From NCBI RefSeq assembly GCF_010093815.1, contig NW_022985557.1, positions 434,001-498,000 of the forward strand: a stretch of DNA of 64,000 nucleotides. Direction: 5' to 3'. The notes under the pieces are model-generated. The model saw only the letters and a list, made by a program, of their open reading frames with translations. It was not told the origin of the DNA and made no database searches. Numbering within the stretch: position 1 is the first letter of the stretch; the number at the start of each line of letters is the position of its first letter. This document shows, one piece after another, positions 19,323 through 31,072 of this stretch. This DNA comes from Pseudovirgaria hyperparasitica (Eukaryota > Ascomycota > Dothideomycetes > Acrospermales > Acrospermaceae). Position numbers and translations under genes: made by a program.

Positions 19323-20611
19323 CATCGTGCAGCAATCGCATAGCAATATTTGGAGGAGGGTGGTAAGAGTCGCGTGGTCCTCTGAGACTGCTCAAAACAA
19401 AAGACAAGTTTGCAAATTAAACACACACGCAGCGGGGGGTCGATGTCGATGTCGATGTCGACTAAAGAATTAAAGATGAAGTCAGCCTCCAAGTCTAAGC
19501 CCGCATCGAAGAACAGATAGCCAATCTACGCTGTGGCGCTGCCAATGATCCTGTGTAGCCTTCGTTTAAAATAAGTTCGGGGGCAGGTCAGAGGGAAGCG
19601 CCACAAGTTCCCCGATTCCAATTCGTTAATTGTTCATGGCGATTTTTAGGCCGATCTTGAAACGCATCCATGGATGCATTAATGCGTTGGGGGCTGAAAA
19701 GGAAAGGAGAGATTTGTTGGCCGACCAACGCCACACAGTTGGCTAGACATATATTTTGTGGCAGGACTGAGTGAGGGTGATGGCTCAATATATCGTGAAG
19801 CGTAGGTAGGTAGGTGATTACTGGTTACAGAGCGACATTTGTATTCGTGGGAAAAGGAGCTTGAGTGAACCTAGCTTTGCTGTTGGTGTTGGTGTTGGTG
19901 TTGGGTTCGTTGCCTAAGGCAGCAATCCATACCCACCTGTACCTTTCTCGCTAAGCTTCTTTTATCTACCGTATACGATCTCGCGGCCTCATAACATGAC
20001 TCTCCTTCCTTACCCGCCGAGTCGCCGTCTTCAACTGTTGACTCCTCATGCACGGCGAAGACTCTGCTCAGCAGCGAGAAGGCCAGAAAGCCAAAGCAGA
20101 ATCCCTATATAGACATACCCGAGGCTGCAAATATCGACCGCTCCCTTTCGATAACAGAAAGCAATCTACTCGTCTTCACCAAGATCAGCAGGTATCTCGC
20201 TCATACAGGCGGAGCCACTCACTCTAGACGCCAAAACCCAGGAATCAGCGGCACGGAACCGGACTGCCAGGCTGCTACGGTGCCCAATCCATCTGTTGTA
20301 CCTGGATTTACCATTCGGGGTGTATATCTTGTGGGTGTCGTATACTTGGCCATGTACAACGTAATAGTCTATTAGTCTGCGAGTAAGACACCAGTTATGG
20401 GCGCGAGCTAGACGTATGTGATCAGGAATGTAAATGAACGGGAGTCGGTGGAGCAACATACCCATATGATATAACCGTCCCATAGAGTTGAGTAGGGCCG
20501 AGGCAGATGGTAGGATTTTCCAGGAGGTCAATGCCTAGGCTCCAACAGATGCGAGGATGTAAGATCCACGATGCAGATTGACATGCTGTCTGATATCAAC
20601 CAAAGGACTTA
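19323..20611. other. Intergenic / decayed DNA
   Basis: No supported gene. Contains small simple repeats such as GGTGTT x4 near 19878-19900 and GATGTC x4 near 19440-19460. The right half (20160-20600) precedes the transcription-factor remnant and may be its decayed 5' part, but I see no zinc-cluster cysteines. Confidence 0.4.
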
Positions 20612-21456
20612 GAACTACACCGCATTCCAGACGAGCCTGGAACTTGCTGGGAGGAGACGGTTCAAAGGGAAATCGGTCGGCGGGTATGGTGGGAATTGGT
20701 TGAGTGGGAATTTCATTATAGCCCCTATACTGGTACTAGTGTTGTCATTATCGACCTGAGACAATTCACAATACGACTTCCTTGGAATTGTAACGACGAT
20801 GACCTGTGTGGTCAAGACGAGGCCTGCGTAACGAGCAGTACATATACTATTACCACATCCCGTATGTCGCTCCTGATACCTACTTGACTAGACGGGCCAG
20901 ACGATAAAGCTGATATAATGTCGCGCTACGAACATGTCATCAATGTGGATCGACAAATGAGGCGACTCGTGGCTAATATACCTACCACCAGCCATCCTGC
21001 AGAGTCAAGACGAAGTCTAGACAGGGACCGAATCGCTCGACCTCGCTCGGCGTACCCTGGCAATCGCAGCTGCAGACAAGATAAGCATGATACGCCGATC
21101 TTTCACAATTAGAAGCCTACAATCGCCTGCATATACCTGTTTACTAGGTAGACAGACATGTATTTCTGCAGCCATGACGATACTCCGCGAGCACGAACAT
21201 CTCTTCAAAGCCGTTCCACGCTCCCCATCCCTGTGGCTGCACTCTGCTTTCCGTGTGACCGCGGTCGTAGTACTCTGCATAGAGCTTTTATACTATCACT
21301 CGTCAATGACGACTGACCAGCAACAATATCGTATGAATCTGGTCCGGGAGGCCAGTGCTCGCCTCAACCAATCTATGAACGATACCATGGCGCTCAGAGG
21401 CGTCAATTTGGTGCAGATTGTATTAGATGATAATCTCCTCTCTCTCCTACAATAAG
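20612..21456 (+). pseudogene. Remnant of a fungal-specific transcription factor (Fungal_trans domain)
   Basis: Three consecutive blocks match the middle homology region of Zn2Cys6 regulators. Block 1 (20612-20887) has EETVQREIGRRVWWELVEW and FTIRLPWNCNDDDL. Block 2 (20888-21030, same frame after a stop) has YEHVINVDRQMRRLVANIP. Block 3 (about 21033-21456, another frame) has TLAIAAADKISMIRRSF and SAAMTILREHEHLFKAVPRS, then a helix WLHSAFRVTAVVVLCIELL, ending at a stop. The order is that of an intact regulator, but there is an in-frame stop and a frame change without a good intron, and no DNA-binding cysteine cluster upstream. I therefore call it broken. It could have regulated the neighbouring dioxygenase-like gene, which is also decayed. 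Confidence 0.7.
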
Positions 21457-21779
21457 CACCAATGTACAGACGGATCTAGCGAGAGATAAAAATCTCAAAC
21501 AGATTATGCATTGCTTTCGACAGCGAGAATAGCATAGTGTATTATAATGGCTGACTATAGGCACGATGAGCTGTCCTAGCCAAGCAAGCACAGAACCTCG
21601 AGGATTTTGATACATGGTTTATTGGTGCTTTTGGATGAATGGTGGGTAGGATGTCACGGATAGGACTTGCTCGTCTCGGATACCCCATGTGTCGATGGAT
21701 ATTGGGAGAGATCCATAGAAACTCGACTGAGAATTCTACTTGTTTGTTCATTTTAAATTCACTATATCAGCAGCTCATC

Positions 21780-22839
21780 ATTCAGCATTCAGGAGGCGAG
21801 AAACAAGTCACAGGTACTCGCAACATTCTATCGCAAAACAACTGCTCGCGGATTCCACGTGCCCCGCAAGTGACCGTCATCGGCTCAGGGCGTTTTGAAA
21901 ATCACGAAGGCATCTCTGAGCTTGACCTCAAGCATCTGGTGGCATACAGTCAATGGAGACGCTACTGATGCTTGTTGCTCACCAGTACCAATCCAGTTTC
22001 CATGAAGATCCATTGTCTCCAGAAGACATAGCGAATGACCTTACCCAGCCGTATAGATGGCACATGGATGCCGCGCTATATGCGACTTCTCCCCGGTGTT
22101 GTCACATCGCTCCATACCATCGACATCCCCCACAGCAACTCCATTTCCCTGAATCACGCACCATGAGCGTGGCAGCAGGAGCCACTCTATGTGAGTCAAA
22201 GAGTATACATGTATCCTAGACAACGAACCCCTACAGTCTTCTCCAGTGCGCGAAATTTCGAAGGTCTGTCCGACAAAGACAAAGACTTCGACGTGAACAC
22301 GACTGTCCAGTATGCACCACTACCATACGAATACATGCACAACTACAAGGCATCAGCTGATCGACCATCAATCCACAAGACCGGCAGAGAACAGGTCCTG
22401 CACACACTTCTAGACTGGACATGGGATGAAGTCCAGTCCGACCCTGTAAATCCATCCCCCCAAAACTTCGTCCCTTTCCTCGCAAGTCCTCATTAACAAC
22501 AACAGGTAGTCTGGAAAAAATCCCTCTAATGGCCAACCTCACACACAAATTGCCGGGTGCTGCGTATACTCCCTCACGACGACCAATCCCGAAACGGGCC
22601 ATAAGTCGCTCATCTCGAATCTTCAGGAGGTCCGAGACATCTGCCATCGACTCCAGATGCCTGTCTATTCACCTGAGAGTGTGTATGCACATGCATGGCA
22701 GAGGGGCGGTCTGGTTTTGCTCCACAACCGAGGCGTGATGCACAGCGTATCTGGCAAGATATCCCGGTATGGTGAAGGACGGTTATTGTGGCAATGTAAT
22801 TTAGCTAGTGGGACGGCGCCGTCAGCATGGAAGAACTAA
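21780..22839 (+). pseudogene. TauD/TfdA dioxygenase, xanthine dioxygenase (XanA)-like, apparently broken
   Basis: Remains of an Fe(II)/2-oxoglutarate dioxygenase. XanA of fungi converts xanthine to urate. Recognisable parts: RIPRAPQVTVIGSGRFENHE, YRWHMDAALY (the HxD iron motif), VAAGATLFFSSARNFEGLS, QYAPLPYEYMHNY, and a C-terminal block SPESVYAHAWQRGGLVLLHN with RGVMHSVSG containing the distal His. Three introns are plausible (21939-21985, 22191-22236, 22446-22505). The frame nevertheless changes at three places, each in a homopolymer: C4 at 22091 (one base too many), C5 at 22127 (one too few, restoring frame) and A6 at 22515 (one too many). The N-terminal part is not recognisable. It is either a young pseudogene or carries sequencing errors in homopolymers. 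Confidence 0.7.
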
Positions 22840-23181
22840 ACTTTGCCTGTATACAAGTCCTTGGCGGATGACATGAATGGGTATATCCCAGTTAAAGGAG
22901 ACCTGTCAGTCATGACAAAAGCACTAGGCAGAAGTGTGGTATTCGAAATATGAAAGAATAAACATGAAAAACCAGGATCTGGCCTGGAGAAGGCAGTATT
23001 ACCAGCGAGTCCACTACTACTATACTCACTCTCACGCCATACATATTTGAACTCGAGATCAAGTACACCTCTAACATCTCTCTGATTATACTTACATAGC
23101 CTATAATGATACATCCGAGAGAAAACAAACCTATATATAGGATCCCAGCCCCTATTCACCGAGGGGTACGACCTGACGCCC

Positions 23182-23234
23182 AAAAAAAGGGGGGAAAAAG
23201 GGGGAAAAAAAAGGAAAAAAAAAGGAAAAAAAAG
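23182..23234. repeat. 53-base uninterrupted purine tract (A/G)
   Basis: Alternating blocks of A and G with no pyrimidine. On the minus strand it is a T/C tract directly after the tRNA-like element and contains several runs of seven or more T, which would stop RNA polymerase III. Confidence 0.95.
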
Positions 23235-23243
23235 CCAAAACTC

Positions 23244-23342
23244 TGCGGGCCAAGGGTCGAACCCAGGCGATTATGCAGGCGAAAACCAGACGAACTGAGT
23301 TTTTTGGAAATCCACGTTGTGGGACCACTAGACCATGGCCCC
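23244..23342 (-). other. tRNA-like element with A and B boxes (degenerate tRNA gene or SINE-like)
   Basis: Read on the minus strand, the ends can pair (GGGGCCA with TGGCCC). An A-box TGGTCTAGTGG lies at 23335-23325 and a B-box GGTTCGACCC at 23263-23254, followed after about 15 bases by T runs. These are the internal promoter parts of a polymerase III gene. The A-to-B spacing of about 60 bases is longer than in an intronless tRNA. I cannot fold a clean cloverleaf: the D stem fails and the T stem relies on G-T pairs. It could be an intron-bearing or decayed tRNA gene, or a tRNA-derived SINE head. Confidence 0.45.
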
Positions 23343-23664
23343 GAAGTGTGGGAACTGAAAGCTACTGTTCTAGAATTGTTTATAAAGGACGTGTGGTCAA
23401 GTGAAGGGGGCTTGGGTGGTTGTTGGGGCGTGTTCTTTGGGTCATTTCTTGTCGGGCAAGGGAGATGACGACACTGTTTCTGTGAGCAGAGTGGAGCGTT
23501 CCTCACAGGGCGGAGCGTTCCGGTGAACATTACGAAGAAGGTGAACAGTGATGATAGTTTCGTGATGAGTGTCTTTTGGTGCGCGCAACATCAACATGCA
23601 TAGAGAGCACGCGTTTCACAAACATTTGGCACACGTTCATACAGCACAACTCGTCTTTGTATAA

Positions 23665-23672
23665 ACACGCAC

Positions 23673-23717
<45 letters not shown>

Positions 23718-23752
23718 NNNNNNNNNNNNNNNNNNNNNNNNNNNNNNNNNNN

Positions 23753-23831
<79 letters not shown>
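23665..23831. repeat. CA/TG dinucleotide microsatellite
   Basis: Long run of CA units on both sides of an assembly gap; true length unknown. Open frames of alternating His/Thr or Val/Cys across it are artefacts. Confidence 0.97.
23718..23752. other. Assembly gap (35 N)
   Basis: Thirty-five N inside the CA repeat; the assembler stopped in the microsatellite. The size is probably an estimate. Confidence 0.99.
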
Positions 23832-24256
23832 CAAAAAAAGCTCAAGCCATTCAGTCCTCTCGTTAGCTGCATAAGAAAACTCCTGGGTCATCACATTATC
23901 AACGCCGCTCCCACAAAGCCTTCCAGACAACCGACAACATCACTAGAAGGTAGTAGCTAAATAGAAACACCCACTCATCCAAAAGACGCGCCCCAAGATA
24001 TCAAATAAGGAGCAAGAAACGCAAGCAGAATATACTCAGACAATAGCAATCGTGAACAGCACATCGGCAAAAGTGCAGTATATATTCCAGGGTCGTGGTA
24101 CAAAGCCCATGGGCCAAAAAACAAGCTAGCTATTTCAGCCACTCTCGAATTTTGTCAGACGAAGAAAAGAAGAGGGAGGAAACGAGAGTAGGACGCTAAA
24201 AGCTTGAACACAAACTACTTTTCCCTTTTTGTGAAGGTCTCTCATCCTCGATAATA

Positions 24257-27200
24257 CTATATCATGTTTGTAGATTTGAGACCCAGGCCTGTCGCCTGCG
24301 ACATGGACGCCTTCGACTCGCCATCACCGTGAGCTAAACCTTTGTTCCACCCACCGAGACTTTCGCTGAAGTCTTTCTCAGTTGTTGGGGTTCGTTCAAA
24401 GTCGAAGCGATCGCTCAGGCGGTAATTCTTGTTTGTTGTCTCCCATTGCGACCGTAATGCGTCCAATTCTGTGGCGAGACTGTCTAGAGCTAAAGAGTTC
24501 CGGTCCGCGGCGTGCTCCGCTGTTGCCGTGCCTTCACTGTGTGCATCATCGTTACTGTATAGACTCTCGCCTGCGATGCTGTCGTGGGGATTATGTTGGC
24601 GCATGCCATTGGCAGCTCCAGGTGGGAGCGTTGATTGTCGACGGTAGTTGTCAACCGAATTCTCGAATTGATCGAGGAAACGCTGAACGCGCGACTCGGC
24701 GTCCTTCGCCCGTTCGTCCAAGAGAGCATTATCGCGGCGCAAGTTCTCAAGATCGATTTTTGATTGAGCAGTAAAGGCCTCGAGAGACGACATTTGTGCC
24801 GTGGCGGCATCACGAGCCTTCCTAGCTTCTTGCAACTCGTTTTGCACTGTTGACAAACGTGTCTCTAGGTCGCCGACATTCTGTTTGAGTGAGTCTTGTA
24901 GAGCGGACACTTCTCTCCGCAAGGCATCGCGTTCGCCTTCCCATGCAGCGGATTCTGTGGCAGAAGCAGTGCCACTCTTTTGGCGGACCTCGACGAGTTG
25001 CTCCTCTAGCTTGGTGTTGGCTGCTTTGTAACGGTCGAGTTCCTGCTTCATCTTCGCTAGCATCTTCTCAGTACCACGTAAATATTTGACTGCAGCTTGG
25101 TGGTCATTCGACAGCGCAGACACTCTATCTTCCCATTCCTTGTTCACTGCGCTCTGCTGTTGCTCAAAAGTTGAACGCATCTCGTCATGAGCCTTGAGTG
25201 ATGCATCGAGTTGCTGTTCGAGTTCGCGCATGCGTCCTAGTTCTGGCGTGCCAAAGCGGGAATTTGGGCTGTCCAAGCCGCGAGATCTTCTCGCATCACT
25301 TGGATTTATTCCCCTTTCCTCCAAAAGGCCCTTCAACGTTTTAAGCTGAATCTCGAGAGCGTTGCTCTCCAGTCGCTGTTTTTCGTACCCTAGAAGCATC
25401 TCATCCCGATCTCTCTGGACATTTTGGCACTCTTTCATAGTGACTTGAAGCTGCTTCCGAATGGTCAGGCTTTCACGGCTTGTCTGTTCCTGATAGGCCT
25501 CGAGGCCAGCAATGCGCTCTTCCGCCCGTCTCAACTTATCAGAAGCAACGTCAGCCGCGTTTTGGTTGTTCCGTACGAGTATGTTCGCAGCTTCCACCTG
25601 TTGCTGTAATATAGTAACTCGTTCATCGATGACATCTTGGTCGTTGTTTTCCATATCGATAGATTTTCCTAAACCTATTAGGACTGCTGATCGGTGCGTC
25701 TCGGCCTCCGCAGCATGCTTTTGGGCCAGTTCTTCAGCATCGCGCAGACGAGCAGTGGTAGAATCCAGTTCTCTCATTTGGCTCTCTTGCTCTGATCTAA
25801 TCTGCGCGAACTTTTGCTCGATGACCACTCGCTGCTGTCGTTCCTCCTCGAATTTGCGTTCAAACATGGAGGCTCTGTCAGATGAGGCTGCTACCGCATC
25901 TCGAAGTGACTGTAACAGCGATGAATGGTTGTGTGTATCACCCACAGCCCTCGTAAGCTTCGTCTCAATCTCTTGCTTGTCAACCGTCAGGAGTCTAGCG
26001 GTGGCTTTGGCTTCAGCTGCATTAGCAGCCTCTTCCCTTGCCGCGCGCTGAACTTCATGCAGCTCCGCACGAAGAGACTCAACTTCTGAAGCATTGCGCT
26101 GTCTGTACGTGTCAAGCTCAGAAACACGTGTTTGCGCTGCTTCGGCAGTCTCTTCGGCTAGCTGTTTAGCTCTGCGTTCGGCCTCGACTTCTGTAGTCAA
26201 GGCTTCAATCTTGTTTGACAGCTCTGTCTGAAAAGCGAGCGAGTTTGCTAATTTTCGGCTTATGTCGTGGACACGATCTATGTCAGGCGTATTCACTCCT
26301 CTACCACCGTCAGGTTGGGGTGTACCTGCTTGACTTCCACCGCCGTGTGCGGCCAACTTTGCCTTTGCGTAGACTGCTTCATTGACTGCCGCGTCGCGCT
26401 GCTTTTCGACCTCTGCAATCTTACCTGCAGCCGATCTAGCTTGGTCGTCAATAGTTTCTTGCACTCTTTTAAGCTCTGCCTTCATGCGTAATAGGGCCTC
26501 GACAAGCGGTCGATCTTCATCGCCGAACGTGTCGGGAGATCTCTCTTCAAAGACTGGGCTGTTGGACGTATTCGCATTGTATCCGGCTTTCCGAGCTAGA
26601 GCAAGCTCGGAAGCAAACCAGGCATTCTTGCTGCGAGCAGCATCAAGTTCCTTGATCAAGTCATCATTTTGCTGTTGGAAGAGCGCTGGAGACGATCCAA
26701 CGCCGCTATCTATCGGTCTTTCTGCCTCCCGACTGAGTCCTCTGACCTGATCTGCAGATGGTCGTGGTGTACCCTGCTCTACGCTATCAATGGAATACTG
26801 TTGTCGTTGTGCTCGTGATCCGCTCCGCGAGGAAAGACTGCCTGAGCGCGTTGTATCCATAGAAGCTTTGGCAGACTGGCTGTGCATCTTGGACTGACCG
26901 CTTGGACTTTGGTCTCTTCTGGAGCCGGACGACTCTACGAAGCCTGTAACCGGGCTACTTTTAAGCGTAGGCGATGCATTATCTAGACGATCAATCTCTT
27001 TCAAGTTTTCCACGCCAGGTCCATAGCCTCTACTGTCTTTTGTTGGAGTCCTACTGCGAGCGTTGTAGCTCACGGCAGTCCCATTTGCTCTAGGCTGCGG
27101 CGGTTGCTGTTGCGGAGGCGGTCCAGGGGGGGCTTGGTTACCTGCTGCGCGTGGCAATCTTGAGCCTGCAGGAGCCGGAATGCCACTCGACTGAGGCTCC

Positions 27201-28886
27201 GTATTCCTTGGCCCACCAATAACACTTTGTCGGGCCGCTGCTACGCTGCCTTGCCCTTGCAGAACCACACTTTTCTCGTTGCTTATCTTACGACCATTAG
27301 GTGCCTGAATTCTGGAGTCATTTAGAGTAGGTGGTGCAGCTACTGGAGGTCCTGTTTGAGGAGCGACAGTATCACTTGCCGGGTAACGGATTTTAGAAGT
27401 GTCCAGGACGTAGGAACAGCTTAGTTCCTCTCGATTGCTTGGTGATGAGCTGGGTTCGCCAGCGAGAACAACGATATGCCTTCCGAAAGCAGTCATACTA
27501 TGCCCTGATCGTGGTGACGGCGCAGGCCCCATGTTTTGAAACATATACCACCTGCGCGACGGGATGCGGAAAGCGGCCAAATCTCCCAAATCGTTCCCGT
27601 CTTTCGTACGACCACCAAAAACGTACATTGTATCATTTACCAAGGCCGCGGCATGGCCTTCTCGAGGTGTAGGAATGTAGCCAATACAATCGAGTTCTGT
27701 CCAAGCATTTACTCGTGGGTCGTAAGTCCAAACGTCGTTGAACCATGTGTTGCCATCGGTCCCGCCGAATCTAGCAATCATTTCGTCAGTCGCATTGAAC
27801 AGTCATCATCGGAAGAACATAGGGCTTACAGATAGAGTTTATCATTATATGTTATGATGGTATGATTTGTCCGGGCAGGCGGTGAGAGTCCTTGTGGTAA
27901 TGGCTCGTCGCCACTGTTGGGGATCAGAGTCTCCCACGTACTGTTTGTCGACTGAAGAGCGTTGAGATCGAAGGCTACCAAGTCGTTGAAGAAAAACCCT
28001 TCGACCTGACCACCAAAGATGAAGATCCTGGACCCGAGCAGATTTAATGTATGTCCGTATCGTCCAGTGGGGCGATTACCAGAGGGCACCGCTTTGGACC
28101 AATGTTTCGTTGCTACTCTCAGTAAGCTCATGACAATGGCAGGACCGAAGCTGGTCGCTACTCACATGTGTTGAGGAGGTACAAATTGTCGTCGAGTTGG
28201 TCACCTTCGTCCATCTTCGTGTCTCCTCCGAAGACAATGAAAGCGTTACCAACTAGTAGACTTGAATGTCCTACTCTGGGCCCGGGACCATCGCCCGTCG
28301 CAGGGACAGGATAACATGGCATATTTGCGTTTCCCGCCTCGCACATCCAGAGGTCACCCTTGACTGTGGTGCCGTTCACAAGACCTCCCATAAGATATAC
28401 GATACCGTCTTTAGAAGCAGACGAGTTGACGGCAGGCCCATACCGGGGAAAGGGATTGGCATTGGCAGAGAAATTGATCCTTCGCTGAGACCATGGGTAT
28501 GGCGAATCGCCAGGAGGTCTTTGAGGACCTTGCGCGCCACGTACGAGTTGCTGCAAACTACGTGTTAACAATGCGCTCTGGGAAAACGTTACCTCTAGAA
28601 ACACTCAACATACCTGTGATTCACCATCTGGTCGCACCGCCAGGGACTTTGGTTCTTGGCCCTGAAGTTGACTTTGCATGCTTCCTGACAGCGAGTTCTG
28701 GGAGTTGTTCACACTTGCGCCTTGGGTGGGGGTATTTCTTCCATTGTCAACATTACGAGGACCGACTAAGCCCCCATTGGCGACGGGTATAGAGGAATTT
28801 TGACCATGAGAGGAGCCCAAGTCTCTCGTCGCCGCAGGCAGGGCGCTATTCTGGTTCTTCTTCGATTTGCCGAAAAGGAAAGACAT
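24257..28886 (-). CDS. teaA: Kelch-repeat cell-end marker TeaA (Tea1-like)
   Basis: Polarity landmark delivered by microtubule plus ends to growing tips in fission yeast and Aspergillus. Four exons, 28886-28614, 28550-28166, 28112-27830 and 27770-24257, give 1484 residues. Each junction restores a kelch element: LLNTSTKHWSKA across intron 2 and KLYLFGGTDGN across intron 3. Kelch repeats run from about residue 105 to 440, with typical GRYGHTLNLLGSRIFIFGGQ and REGHAAALVNDTMYVFGGRT. A disordered Ser/Pro-rich linker (about 440-690) is followed by a long coiled coil (about 690-1370) of the Tea1 type. The N-terminus MSFLFGKSKKNQNS is typical of the family. Intron lengths are 63, 53 and 59 nt. An upstream ATG at 28951 opens a 61-codon frame that overlaps the start and could dampen translation. 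Confidence 0.95.
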
Positions 28887-31072
28887 GACCGGCGGCGCGC
28901 CTCGTCAGCAGGAGGTACAATCGCTGGAGATAATGTCTTTGTGAGGGTCAAGAGAGCATCCGGACGAAGTGTCGGTAGAAGAGATCACTGGATTGATGTT
29001 TCGAGGCGTATGAGGGTGGGTCTTTGGTATCGTAGGAGCGGACTTGAGGAACGGGAGGAGGTATGAGGCTTGCGCAACCGGGGCAGGTCAGGCACATACG
29101 CCACGAGGTAATCAAGGGATCCCGACGAGATGCGGCGGACGGGAATGAGACAGTAAAAGAAACCGGACGTGATACTGTTGCTGGCGGCCTCGTAGGTGAG
29201 ATGCATAGAAATTATTCTTTGGGGAGGCTGGTTTCGTTCGAGAGCGACTCCAGGGCAAAATGACGCTAAGCCGGATTAGACAAATAACCCTGGTCCAGGG
29301 GGCGCGCGATGGACTTTGCGCCATAAATTGCCGTTGCTGTAATATCTCAAGAGCTATATTTTACAATGTCTTTCTACATGGTTGTAGAGAGTTTCCAATT
29401 GTATAAAACTCGGTGTATAGGTATCTTGGTAGCAGCATGACGACATACCCAATTTTCTTGTGGCGGCTGCGTCGTTGTGTGGTACCTGTCATGCTTTCCC
29501 CTGACCTGAGCTTTGTTCTAACGTTAATAATGTCTGGGCAGCTGCACCCTGAACCTGCGGGTGGATACTGTGGGCATGTACATAGTATCAGTATCCCAAG
29601 AACCTGCGCCAACTACTGGGCCAAACCTTGACCTGTCCCAGAATCCCTTATATCCATTGGAGCATAATAGAATGTAGTTCGGAAGAACAAGCTATTAGTC
29701 GCTTGCCATTTGTTGTCTGTATTTTGCTGACCGTCGCTCGCAGTATAGCCTGCATTGACAAGACTGCCAATGGAGCAACTTGGGCTGAACGAACCAAGTA
29801 CATGGATGCGCTCCTCGTTCCGTAATTCGCTCTGCATGTTTTTCTAGTGTCACATCAATCCAATACACCTCAACAAGCCTTCATATGAATGGATTTCGTG
29901 GGGTTGAGCGACGCGAAGGATGCGAAATTACGGAAACCCATCCCTGCATCCGATCAATTATATCTCCCCACGAAACCTACTACATTGCAGAGCCTATATC
30001 TAGCATTCTTCATATATTCTAGTATAGGCTCTTTCTCAGTATACGGTCTGTAAGAGTCCAGATGTTGGTCTATCCTAAGTCATATGATAGATGGCGAATC
30101 GTTCTCGATCCACGATGCAAATTCTCTAGAGCCTGCTGCTAGGCGCATGCACAACAACCTCAATATTGAATCTCATGTGCACCACCACCTAGAGCTCGTA
30201 GATCTAAATCCTAAGGATGCACACATTGCACACGCCTGAAGGAGCAGGAGGGCCGTCGTAGAGGTGGTCGATCAAGTCAGTGGGCTGATGAAGATGGCAC
30301 ATAGATAGTTCACTTCCAGGAATGTAAAATTCGAGAAAAGCCACTTCTCATACGGTGTCTATCCTACCGATTTTGCTCGTAGCGAAGCGTACTGCCTAAG
30401 TAATGATTGGCATTGTATCCTATACTTATACCATTGTTGGTCAAAGCTAGCCGACATATCCATGGATAGACGTCCTGGCACCAACAGCTCTCTTGTTTCG
30501 GGATAAGAATCAAATATGCGAATATCTCGAACCGCCGTGCTATGTTCAGGCTTCTGCGCAAAGCAGAAGATTATAAGCAAATGAGTCACAACACTGTTGA
30601 GTAAGCATGAAGTCGAATTTCAAGGTGTTGAGCGAATGTCAGAAGTGCAGTGAAGGCGAGAATTGTTGTTGTATGCCACTAGACTATTCCTTCCGTTGAG
30701 GGTTGTGGAGGACGAAACAAAGAAGAAGCGGTCAAGTGAATAATAAATTGATAGCATTCCAGAACGGCAGCCTGAGGCCTCATCGGATAGATGATGAATC
30801 CAAATCTGTTTACATGTGTAATATTAGTGCCGCGCGCTAACCATGCACCCGGGGTCAAGACTAGCAGCTGGCCCAAGTACCTACGTACTTTAAGACTGGG
30901 CATGCGTTTTCACCTTCAACGTCAAAGTTCACGTCGCAGTTCGCAATTTTCCCCTGGTCACGCCTCTCAGCCGGCTTTAAACACCTTGTAAGAATCGTCT
31001 TCCTTTCGCCATGGGCGCTCCGCGAAAGCCTCCCTCAAAAATATAGTCGCGTGAAGCGTGACAATATTCAAG
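28887..31072. other. Long divergent intergenic region TeaA / KOG1
   Basis: About 2.2 kb between the divergent starts of TeaA and KOG1. I find no supported gene. A 76-codon minus frame (30589-30359) and a 72-codon plus frame (29413-29631) have no recognisable domain. The first 400 bases include the TeaA leader. Confidence 0.5.

Larger units (their letters stand above)
22840..24256. other. Gene-poor stretch with simple sequence, tRNA-like element and assembly gap
   Basis: No protein gene is supported. It holds a 53-base purine tract, a tRNA-like element on the minus strand and a CA microsatellite containing the assembly gap (all listed separately). The 23.9-24.25 kb part is probably the 3' UTR of the TeaA gene. 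Confidence 0.55.

Noticed and set aside
23530-23930. Frames of alternating Val-Cys or His-Thr through the CA repeat and gap
   Set aside because: Translation of a dinucleotide microsatellite across N; not a protein.
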